Assembly (NCBI GenBank): GCA_028288645.1
Contig: JAQBNJ010000027.1
Span: 1-6,889, forward strand
Length of the DNA: 6,889 nt
Origin: Sediminibacterium sp.
Lineage (GTDB): Bacteria; Bacteroidota; Bacteroidia; Chitinophagales; Chitinophagaceae
Reading direction: 5' to 3'
Shown in pieces: positions 1 to 5,420 of this stretch. Position numbers and translations under genes: made by a program. The notes under the pieces were generated by a model. That model was not told the origin of the DNA and did no database searches. It saw only the letters and a list, made by a program, of their open reading frames with translations. Position 1 is the stretch's first letter, and each line of letters begins with the position of its first letter.

Positions 1-65
1 CATGAGGCATGATAAAAAGAAGAGAGAAAAAAGATTTACTTTATGAAAATTCAAACGCATACTGA

Positions 66-791
66 ATGTTAAGCAAGAATGAGCTCAAATATATTCAATC
101 TTTATGCCAGAAAAAGCAAAGGCAGGAAGAACGCCTGTTTATAGCAGAAGGCACCAAGCTGGTTGATGAGCTCTTGAACAGCCATTATACCATACGGAAA
201 GTATATGCACTGGCAGAATGGGTGCAGAAAAATGTCGCCCCGGTTGATGTTGTAACCATTACCGCTATTGAATTGGCGAAGATCAGCAGTTTACAAACCC
301 CGAACCAGGTGCTGGCCGTTGTGGAACAGCAAACACCCGCCAGAGAACCTGCAACCCATGAGCAGTTAACGCTGGTGCTGGATGGCATTCAGGATCCCGG
401 AAATTTCGGAACAATCATACGCATTGCCGACTGGTTCGGTATCAAACAGGTCATTGCCAGTGAGGATACTGTTGAACTCTACAATCCTAAAGTGATCCAA
501 AGCACCATGGGCAGTTTTCTGAGGGTGGATGTATGGTATAAACCGCTGCATGAATTCCTCGCATCCACAAAGATCCCCGTATATGGCGCTTTGCTGAATG
601 GGAAAAATATGCACGGAGAACCGCCAGTTACGGAGGGCCTGCTTGTGATCGGTAATGAATCAAAAGGGATCAGCAAAGAATTGTTGCCGTTTATTTCTCA
701 TCCAATTACTATTCCACGTTTGGGTGGTGCGGAATCGTTGAATGCTGCGGTGGCGGCGGGGATTATTGTATCGCATTTGAAAAAAGCATAA
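66..791 (+). CDS. TrmH/SpoU-family RNA 2'-O-methyltransferase
   Basis: This 241-residue protein should transfer a methyl group from S-adenosylmethionine to a ribose 2'-OH of rRNA or tRNA in the cytoplasm. The N-terminal part (about residues 5-90) resembles the substrate-binding domain of this family, with RLFIAEGTKLVDELL near 23-37. The C-terminal SPOUT domain carries all three family motifs: motif 1 DGIQDPGNFGTIIR (106-119, with Asn113 and Arg119), motif 2 LLVIGNESKGI (192-202), and motif 3 ITIPRLGGAESLNAAVAAG (214-232, with Ser224 and Asn226). STMGSFLRV (146-154) is also typical. The length is normal for a complete family member. The ATG start is chosen because the N-terminal helix follows at once. 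No clear promoter or Shine-Dalgarno site is visible in the 65 bases upstream. The exact target nucleotide cannot be told from sequence, so RlmB-like or other TrmH subgroups remain possible and no symbol is given. Confidence 0.93.
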   Translation: MLSKNELKYIQSLCQKKQRQEERLFIAEGTKLVDELLNSHYTIRKVYALAEWVQKNVAPVDVVTITAIELAKISSLQTPNQVLAVVEQQTPAREPATHEQLTLVLDGIQDPGNFGTIIRIADWFGIKQVIASEDTVELYNPKVIQSTMGSFLRVDVWYKPLHEFLASTKIPVYGALLNGKNMHGEPPVTEGLLVIGNESKGISKELLPFISHPITIPRLGGAESLNAAVAAGIIVSHLKKA

Positions 792-828
792 GACATCTTC
801 TATAGCGGCATAATTTCGGGCCCGCCTT

Positions 829-843
829 TTCGCGGATCGCGAA
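829..843. repeat. Short palindrome TTCGCG-GAT-CGCGAA
   Basis: A perfect 6-bp dyad with a 3-base spacer lies 38 bases after the methyltransferase stop codon, next to a GGGCCCG run. No T tract follows, so it is a weak candidate for an end-of-transcript hairpin. It may belong to the repeat region that starts a few bases later. Confidence 0.4.
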
Positions 844-850
844 TATTGTG

Positions 851-956
851 AACACGAATTACACGAATTTAAACGAATGGATTCTGTAAATAAATGACGT
901 ATCAATAAATCAGCGATCATGCACTCTAATTCGTGTAATTCGTTCTAATTCGTGTT
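851..956. repeat. Intergenic inverted repeat built from ACACGAATT words
   Basis: The left arm (851-880) contains AACACGAATTACACGAATTT followed by AAACGAATGG, so the word ACGAATT recurs every 9-10 bases. The right arm (926-956) is the approximate reverse complement, with AATTCGTG and AATTCG recurring at the same spacing. The arms align over about 30 bases with few mismatches and enclose a 45-base AT-rich loop. The element fills the gap between two convergent genes. Its form suggests a dispersed REP-like or miniature element, possibly acting as a two-way transcript end, but no transposase or target duplication is visible. Confidence 0.75.
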
Positions 957-988
957 GAACCTAATTCGCAAACTGCACGTAGTTGAGG

Positions 989-2221
989 CTACCGAAATTG
1001 TATCGCTTTCACCGGGTTGATCTTTTTGATCAGCCATGTTGGAATGATCAATGCGAGGTAACAGACAATTGCTGTAACCATGCAGACTACCGCCACCTGC
1101 CACCAGATAATATGCACCGGCGCTACAGAGACATAGTATGAAGATTCATCGAGTTTGATAAAACCGGTATATTGCTGAAGCAGGCAAATGCCGATACCCA
1201 CAATAAAACCGATCCCGATACCCGCAAAAGTGATGACCGATGCATGATAGAGAAATATCTTTTGGATCAATCCATCTTCTGCGCCAAGCGCCTTCAATAT
1301 GCCCACCATTCTCGTTCTTTCCAATATCAGGATCAGCAAACAGGTGATGAGGTTAATGATCGCCACCACAGCCATCACGACAAAGATCACATTGCGGTTC
1401 ACGTCCTGGATATTCAGCCAGTCAAAAATATTCGGATACACTTCGCGTATACTTCGGCTGTTCCATTCGGGTGGTAATTTTTCCGTAAGACTATTGTTGA
1501 CACTGTCTATGTTCTTATAATTATTGAGAAAGATCTCGTAGCCACCGGTTTGGTCGGGCTCCCAGTTATTTACCCTTCGTATCAAACGCAGGTCGCCGAT
1601 TACGAACAGTTTATCATATTCCTCTATGCCTGTTTTATAAAGGCCCGTGACTTTTAATTTGCGATAGGTTTTTGCGCCGTTGATGCCGGAAATAAAATAA
1701 ACCGTGATCGTATCGTTCAGGTTGATCTTTAATTGCAAAGCGAGTTGTACGGAAACCAATATCTCTTTGCTATAAGAGGAATCATCAAATCGTATCCAGC
1801 GCCCTTGCTGCAGGTATGTTTTCAGCTTGCTGCTATCGTAATTTTTTTCGATCCCTTTTAATAATACGCCTTCTATTTCTTTATTCTTTTCGAGTACGGC
1901 CGATTTTGTGGCGAAGCTTTGTACCTGTTGCACACCGGGCTCCGATCGCAGCACAGATTCGATCGTATCATTTTTTGCGATGGCGGTCTCTTCAGCAACC
2001 AGCGATTTATTGGGCTCGTATTTTTGCACACGTATATGTCCCCAGAAACTGAATACTTTACCCGAAACGGTTTGCTGGAACCCATTTACAAAAGCCAGGG
2101 TGATGATCATAGCCATCACACTCAATGCCGTAGCCGCCACCGATAAACGGATGATAAACCTGGAAAAAGATTTTTGCCTGTTAAAGGCAATTCGTTTTGC
2201 AATATGGAAGCCAAGGTTCAA
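989..2221 (-). CDS. FtsX/LolC-E-type ABC transporter permease
   Basis: This 410-residue inner-membrane protein has the MacB/FtsX layout: one transmembrane helix near residues 22-48, a large periplasmic domain (about 49-272), then three helices near 277-300, 323-348 and 371-394. ERTRMVGILKALGA (301-314) after the second helix is the conserved cytoplasmic segment that couples such permeases to their ATPase. The conserved opening (IAKRIAFNRQKSFSRFI) and FWGHIRV (59-65) resemble Bacteroidota lipoprotein-release permeases of the LolC/LolE kind, so a role in moving lipoproteins from the inner membrane is plausible but inferred. The start is TTG at 2221: the frame runs into a TGA eight codons upstream with no ATG or GTG between, and the protein then opens MNLGFHIAKR as expected. 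No ATPase gene is adjacent, so the partner must be encoded elsewhere. It is transcribed divergently from the plug-family gene and convergently with the methyltransferase gene. Confidence 0.9.
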   Translation of the reverse strand: MNLGFHIAKRIAFNRQKSFSRFIIRLSVAATALSVMAMIITLAFVNGFQQTVSGKVFSFWGHIRVQKYEPNKSLVAEETAIAKNDTIESVLRSEPGVQQVQSFATKSAVLEKNKEIEGVLLKGIEKNYDSSKLKTYLQQGRWIRFDDSSYSKEILVSVQLALQLKINLNDTITVYFISGINGAKTYRKLKVTGLYKTGIEEYDKLFVIGDLRLIRRVNNWEPDQTGGYEIFLNNYKNIDSVNNSLTEKLPPEWNSRSIREVYPNIFDWLNIQDVNRNVIFVVMAVVAIINLITCLLILILERTRMVGILKALGAEDGLIQKIFLYHASVITFAGIGIGFIVGIGICLLQQYTGFIKLDESSYYVSVAPVHIIWWQVAVVCMVTAIVCYLALIIPTWLIKKINPVKAIQFR

Positions 2222-2243
2222 GCGGGCACGATTTTGGTTTAAT

Positions 2244-2251
2244 CAAAACTA
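2244..2251 (-). promoter_or_regulatory. Bacteroidota -7 box (TAGTTTTG) for the permease gene
   Basis: Read on the minus strand, TAGTTTTG matches the Bacteroidota -7 consensus TAnnTTTG exactly and ends 22 bases before the TTG start, implying a leader of roughly 15-20 bases. No convincing TTTG -33 box is seen at the usual distance upstream, so the assignment rests on the -7 box and its position. Confidence 0.5.
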
Positions 2252-2264
2252 CAGGTTTTATGCA

Positions 2265-2319
2265 AGCTATGAGCTGCGAGCTGTGAGCCGGCAAAACTCA
2301 TAGCTCGCAGCTCATAGCT
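2265..2319. repeat. Long hairpin-forming inverted repeat (AGCTATGAGCTGCGAGCT type)
   Basis: Arms 2265-2287 and 2297-2319 pair over 23 bp, with only one G-T wobble (2283/2301) and a 9-base loop. Each arm is built from the words AGCTATGAG and AGCTGCGAG, and a further TCATAGC copy extends the right side to about 2328. It lies between two divergent genes, just upstream of the permease -7 box. The word-based structure suggests a member of a dispersed repeat family rather than a unique operator. No T tract follows, so a simple terminator is unlikely. Confidence 0.8.
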
Positions 2320-2363
2320 CATAGCTCCAAAGAAAGTTGTATGTTTAAAGTAGATTTAAAAGT

Positions 2364-3644
2364 ATGCAGAAGCTCCTTTATTTTTTTGTTAGTTTAACAT
2401 TTACGCAATTCATTTACGCGCAACGCCAGCCGGATCATGTGTACATGAGCGATATACGCACGCCTAAATTATTTCAGCAAAATAATCAGCAAAGCCTGCC
2501 CCTGATCACGCTTAATTCAGCCGATCAACTGGAACTGCATTTTGATGATATGTGTGGCTACCCGAGAAGTTATTATTATACGCTTGTATTATGCAATGCC
2601 GACTGGACGCCGGCTGATGTGAATGCATTTGACTACCTCAAAGGTTTTTTGACAAATCGTTTGAGTCAATACCGTGTGTCAACCATCACACCCAGCAAGT
2701 ATGTACATTACCAGGCGAGCATACCCGAACGGAACTGTGTGCCTACCAAAAGTGGAAACTATTTGTTAAAAGTGTTTTTAGATTCCGATACTTCTAAACT
2801 CGCTTTTACCAAACGAATGATGGTGGTTGAGAATCGTGTAAGCATCGGTGCGCAGGTGCAGCAACCTTACGACAACGAGATCTCGCGCACTTATCAAAAA
2901 GTACAGCTTGCCGTGAACACACAGCAACTGAATATACTCAGTCCGCAGCAAACCAAAATAGTGATCCTGCAAAATAACCGTTGGGATAATGCAGTGAAAG
3001 ACATCATGCCCACTTTTATTCGTGGAAATGTGATGGAGTATAATACGGAACAGGACTGCATATTTCCCGCAGGAAAAGAATACCGCTGGGCCGACCTGCA
3101 GAGCTTTCGTTTTTTAAGTGATCGGGTAGACAGGGTAGAAAAAAACCACGAGCCCGTGGATATTTATATAAAACCCGATGTGGAAAGAAATAATCTCCGC
3201 TATATCTTTTTCCGCGACCGCAACGGATGGGATGAGATAGCCACCACAGAATCTGTGAACCCATGGTGGCAAACGGATTATGGATACGTGCATTTCACTT
3301 TTGCCCCTGCCAATAACCAACCTTACGCAGGAAGATCTGTTTACCTGATGGGAGAAATAACCGGTAACCAGGTGGGCGATACTTCTAAAATGATATATGA
3401 TGCGTCGCTAGGCGTATACACGAAAACGCTTTTATTAAAACAGGGCTACTACAGTTATACCTACGTGACCAAAGACAACCGCGACCGTTCTGCAAAAGCC
3501 GACGCAGCGTTAACGGATGGGAATTATTGGGAAACAGAGAATGAATATTCTGTTTTGTTCTATTACCGTTCTTTCAGCAGCAGGCACGATGAATTGGTGG
3601 GGATCACTACTATTAATTCGAGAAATGGAAGGAATGGATTTTAA
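2364..3644 (+). CDS. DUF5103 family, type IX secretion system plug protein
   Basis: This 426-residue protein starts with a signal peptide (about residues 1-19, cut FIYA|QRQ), so it is exported to the periplasm or outer membrane. It then shows the DUF5103 signature: LELHFDDMCGYPRSYYYTL (56-74) followed by CNADW (77-81) in the N-terminal beta domain, and NPWWQTDYGYVHFTF (299-313) leading into a C-terminal beta-sandwich domain with GYYSYTYV (361-368). The length is typical. In Flavobacterium johnsoniae a member of this family was found as the 'Plug' that closes the periplasmic side of the SprA T9SS translocon. That role is transferred here by family membership only. No other T9SS core gene is adjacent, though a T9SS cargo-type gene lies 1.1 kb downstream. 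Possible -7 boxes upstream (2340-2347, 2351-2358) match TAnnTTTG at only 7 of 8 positions. The ATG start is supported by the signal peptide beginning MQKLLYFF. Confidence 0.88.
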   Translation: MQKLLYFFVSLTFTQFIYAQRQPDHVYMSDIRTPKLFQQNNQQSLPLITLNSADQLELHFDDMCGYPRSYYYTLVLCNADWTPADVNAFDYLKGFLTNRLSQYRVSTITPSKYVHYQASIPERNCVPTKSGNYLLKVFLDSDTSKLAFTKRMMVVENRVSIGAQVQQPYDNEISRTYQKVQLAVNTQQLNILSPQQTKIVILQNNRWDNAVKDIMPTFIRGNVMEYNTEQDCIFPAGKEYRWADLQSFRFLSDRVDRVEKNHEPVDIYIKPDVERNNLRYIFFRDRNGWDEIATTESVNPWWQTDYGYVHFTFAPANNQPYAGRSVYLMGEITGNQVGDTSKMIYDASLGVYTKTLLLKQGYYSYTYVTKDNRDRSAKADAALTDGNYWETENEYSVLFYYRSFSSRHDELVGITTINSRNGRNGF

Positions 3645-3674
3645 AAAAAATCATGAAAATAAACGTTCAACCCT

Positions 3675-3682
3675 TACTTTTG
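3675..3682 (+). promoter_or_regulatory. Bacteroidota -7 box (TACTTTTG) of the SRP RNA gene
   Basis: TACTTTTG matches TAnnTTTG exactly and ends five bases before the predicted 5' end of the SRP RNA, the distance expected between this box and a transcription start. No clear TTTG -33 box is seen. The agreement between box position and the RNA's terminal helix supports both calls. Confidence 0.7.
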
Positions 3683-3686
3683 CGGC

Positions 3687-3781
3687 GGCAGGTCTTACAC
3701 GACCAGCTCCTGCTGAACCTCCCCAGGGTAGGAATACAGCAAGGATAGGCGGTTGTAGCGGTGCGATGTGAGTAGCCTGCC
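3687..3781 (+). ncRNA. ffs: Small bacterial signal recognition particle RNA (4.5S RNA)
   Basis: This RNA pairs with the Ffh protein to target nascent membrane and secreted proteins to the Sec machinery. The apical domain is recognisable: CAGG (3724-3727), then a GTA/TAC stem closing a GGAA tetraloop (3728-3737), then AGCAAGG, the same order as the Ffh-binding helix of E. coli 4.5S RNA (CAGG...GGAA...AGCA). The rest folds into one rod: GGCAGG (3687-3692) pairs with CCTGCC (3776-3781), CAC (3698-3700) with GTG (3768-3770), GCT (3712-3714) with AGC (3757-3759), and AACC (3716-3719) with GGTT (3751-3754). About 95 nt fits the short form without an Alu domain. A promoter box sits just upstream and a T8 run just downstream. 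Short reading frames crossing this stretch on either strand are not supported as genes. The ends are accurate to a few bases. Confidence 0.9.
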
Positions 3782-3790
3782 ATTTTTTTT
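3776..3790 (+). terminator. Terminator of the SRP RNA (terminal helix plus T8)
   Basis: The 3' strand of the SRP RNA closing helix (CCTGCC) is followed after one A by eight T residues (3783-3790). The closing helix itself appears to serve as the terminator stem, since no separate hairpin precedes the T run. Confidence 0.6.
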
Positions 3791-3824
3791 CCCCTTACCC
3801 CCTGAAGGGGGAATCGGTAAGGGG
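3791..3824. repeat. C-rich/G-rich nested inverted repeat
   Basis: CCCCTTACC (3791-3799) is the exact reverse complement of GGTAAGGGG (3816-3824). Nested inside, CCCCC-TGAA-GGGGG (3798-3811) forms a second, partly competing hairpin. It begins at the very base after the SRP RNA T tract and ends 23 bases before the transaldolase start. No T tract follows it, so it is not a standard terminator. The composition suggests a dispersed intergenic repeat. It could also shape the leader of the next gene. Confidence 0.75.
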
Positions 3825-3847
3825 ATCACTAAAATCTCCCAAGGGGT

Positions 3848-4498
3848 ATGAAATTTTTTATCGACACGGGCAATCTCGCCCAAATCAAAGAAGCAAATGA
3901 TCTTGGTATCCTGGATGGTGTGACCACCAATCCCACTTTAATGGCCAAAGAAGGTATTAAAGGAGAAGAAGCCATTGCACAACATTACAAGGCCATTTGT
4001 GAAATGGTAGATGGCGATATCAGTGCCGAAGTATTATCAACCGATTTTGCTACGATTGTTGAAGAAGGTAAAAAACTCGCTGCTATCCACCCGAATATCG
4101 TGGTGAAAGTGCCGATGATCAAGGATGGTGTGAAAGCAATCAAATGGTTTACAGATAACGGTATCCGCACCAACTGTACATTGATCTTTTCTGCCGGACA
4201 AGCGATCCTTGCTGCTAAAGCCGGTGCGTCTTATGTATCTCCATTCATCGGCCGTATTGATGACAGTGGTTGGGATGGAATGGAACTGATCGGTCAGCTA
4301 AGACATATTTTTGATGTACAGAATTACAAAACCGAGATATTGGCAGCGTCTATCCGTAATGCCTTACACATCATCAAAGCCGCAGAATTGGGCGCTGATG
4401 TTTGTACCTGCCCGTTATCTTCTATTTTAGGTTTATTAAAACATCCTTTGACGGATATTGGCCTTGCGCAGTTTCTGGAAGATGCGAAGAAAATGTAG
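3848..4498 (+). CDS. tal: Transaldolase, small TalC/FSA family
   Basis: This 216-residue cytoplasmic TIM-barrel enzyme should move a dihydroxyacetone unit between sugar phosphates in the non-oxidative pentose phosphate pathway. The family signature is complete: MKFFIDTGN with Asp6, GVTTNPTLMAKEG (24-36) with Asn28, the Schiff-base lysine Lys87 in NIVVKVPM, Thr111 in NCTLIF, SPFIGRID (131-138) and AASIR (166-170). Members are often labelled fructose-6-phosphate aldolase (fsa). Here, however, SAEV has Glu61 where E. coli FsaA has Gln59, and SPF has Phe133 where FsaA has Tyr131. Both are the transaldolase-type residues, as in Bacillus subtilis YwjH, so transaldolase is preferred. The ATG lies just after CCCAAGGGGT. 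No separate promoter box is seen between the SRP RNA terminator and this start, so its promoter is unclear. A strong terminator follows the stop. Confidence 0.93.
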   Translation: MKFFIDTGNLAQIKEANDLGILDGVTTNPTLMAKEGIKGEEAIAQHYKAICEMVDGDISAEVLSTDFATIVEEGKKLAAIHPNIVVKVPMIKDGVKAIKWFTDNGIRTNCTLIFSAGQAILAAKAGASYVSPFIGRIDDSGWDGMELIGQLRHIFDVQNYKTEILAASIRNALHIIKAAELGADVCTCPLSSILGLLKHPLTDIGLAQFLEDAKKM

Positions 4499-4523
4499 TC
4501 GCGGATTTTAATATGATTGAATG

Positions 4524-4549
4524 ATACCCTGCGATTGCAGGGTATTTTT
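4524..4549 (+). terminator. Intrinsic terminator after the transaldolase gene
   Basis: ATACCCTGC (4524-4532) pairs perfectly with GCAGGGTAT (4537-4545) over 9 bp around a GATT loop, and a run of five T residues closes the stem (4545-4549). It begins 26 bases after the stop codon and should separate this gene from the secreted-protein pair downstream. Confidence 0.9.
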
Positions 4550-4677
4550 ATTTATACCACATGCTGCCTGCTTTTTTCACTGTGAACAGTACGGATATAA
4601 ACTTATCCTGGTCCATTAAATGAATAGATTTCGTTAATAACTGGCAGAGTATAAACTCTCCCGCTGATAGGACAGGT

Positions 4678-4685
4678 TAGTTTTG
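4678..4685 (+). promoter_or_regulatory. Candidate -7 box (TAGTTTTG) for the secreted-protein pair
   Basis: TAGTTTTG matches TAnnTTTG exactly, about 100 bases before the ATG at 4783. No TTTG -33 box is seen, but a small dyad (AGAGT-ATAA-ACTCT, 4646-4659) sits at about that place and could be a regulator site. A second candidate, TTTG at 4747-4750 with TTACTTTG at 4767-4774, matches 7 of 8 positions but would leave the 4783 start almost leaderless. The rest of 4550-4782 holds only small overlapping dyads (4576-4590). Confidence 0.4.
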
Positions 4686-4782
4686 TAGTTGCCTGACTAC
4701 ATTTTTCTTTCAAGCAAGCGACAAAGATTTGCTTAGTGCGCTATTTTTTGCCCCACATGCCTCCGTTTACTTTGCATCCATC

Positions 4783-5388
4783 ATGAAGCTAACCTTTAGG
4801 AGAAAACCGCGCAGGTGTAACTGTTGTATCGATCAGCCGATAGTTATTAATATAAAGAGCGTTTTCTGCAAAAAGATTTTTCTTCTGGCTGTTCTTTTAG
4901 TGACAGGTGTTTTGTGTGATGCCCAATCTATTTATCCATCTACTATCAACGTCACAGGCCAGTTCGGAACCTTAAAGGATTTTCAATTCGAGATCAGTAT
5001 CGGGGAATCTACTTCCATCACTACTATGTCTAATAGCTTACTTGTCGTTACAAGTGGCGTGTTGCAAACCTCAGTAGCCTACCAGCCACCTATCAATTTT
5101 GCCACATCTTTTTCAGATGAAATCAATCTTTATCCAAATCCGGCACGTGATTTTGTTCAGGTGAATTTTGTCGGGAAACTGATGGGGAAGAATCAGTATG
5201 AACTATATGATATGCAGGGAAAAAAGATCATGTCGAAACAGTTCTATTATTTCGGTATTCCAAGAACAGAGCGACTGGATATAAACAGGCTTTTGCCGGG
5301 TACTTATATTCTGAGCATACAACAATACAGTCCTGTCACCAATGAAGTAATAAAAAAAGGGTCCTTTAAGATCGTAAAAGTTAACTAG
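4783..5388 (+). CDS. Small secreted protein with T9SS type A sorting domain
   Basis: From the ATG at 4783 this is a 201-residue protein. The hydrophobic signal segment IFLLAVLLVTGVL (32-44) ends in a likely cleavage site CDA|QS. A short beta-rich middle (48-112) contains FQFEISIGES and LLVVTSGVLQ. The last 88 residues form a T9SS type A C-terminal sorting domain: INLYPNPARDFVQVNF (114-129), YELYDMQGKKI (139-149), LDINRLLPGTYILSI (165-179), and a final strand SFKIVKV. Such proteins cross the inner membrane by Sec and the outer membrane by T9SS, usually ending on the cell surface. The mature function is unknown. The signal region is oddly long, with CNCC at 12-15 before the hydrophobic core. 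The same frame is open upstream to a TTG at 4729 (219 residues), but an ATG is preferred. The stop lies 32 bases before the next gene's preferred start, so the two are probably co-transcribed. Confidence 0.82.
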   Translation: MKLTFRRKPRRCNCCIDQPIVINIKSVFCKKIFLLAVLLVTGVLCDAQSIYPSTINVTGQFGTLKDFQFEISIGESTSITTMSNSLLVVTSGVLQTSVAYQPPINFATSFSDEINLYPNPARDFVQVNFVGKLMGKNQYELYDMQGKKIMSKQFYYFGIPRTERLDINRLLPGTYILSIQQYSPVTNEVIKKGSFKIVKVN

Positions 5389-5420
5389 CCTTCAAACCAA
5401 TTCCTCTTATGCCAGTGTTT

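Noticed and set aside
1..65. Possible divergent gene start on the minus strand (ATG at 8-10)
   Set aside because: Only three codons would lie in the window and no matching promoter box was found.
43..72. Nine-codon reading frame (MKIQTHTEC) overlapping the methyltransferase start
   Set aside because: It is too short to judge and has no visible ribosome-binding site or attenuator structure. Chance is the simplest explanation.
1172..2303. Several plus-strand frames opposite the permease gene
   Set aside because: The minus-strand frame encodes a complete membrane protein with family motifs. The opposite frames have no recognisable features.
3637..3652. AT-only dyad GATTTT-AAAA-AAAATC as a terminator of the plug gene
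   Set aside because: It overlaps the stop codon, has a very weak AT stem, and lacks a following T tract.
3517..3771. 84-codon plus-strand frame across the plug gene end and SRP RNA
   Set aside because: It is out of frame with the plug gene, overlaps it, and crosses a structured RNA gene. No protein family is recognisable.
3695..3883. 62-codon minus-strand frame over the SRP RNA and transaldolase start
   Set aside because: It is antisense to the SRP RNA and its middle is encoded by the CCCC/GGGG repeat, so there is no sign of a real protein.
4767..4774. TTACTTTG as the main promoter box of the secreted-protein pair
   Set aside because: It has one mismatch to TAnnTTTG and would start transcription within a few bases of the ATG at 4783. 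It is kept only as an alternative to 4678-4685.
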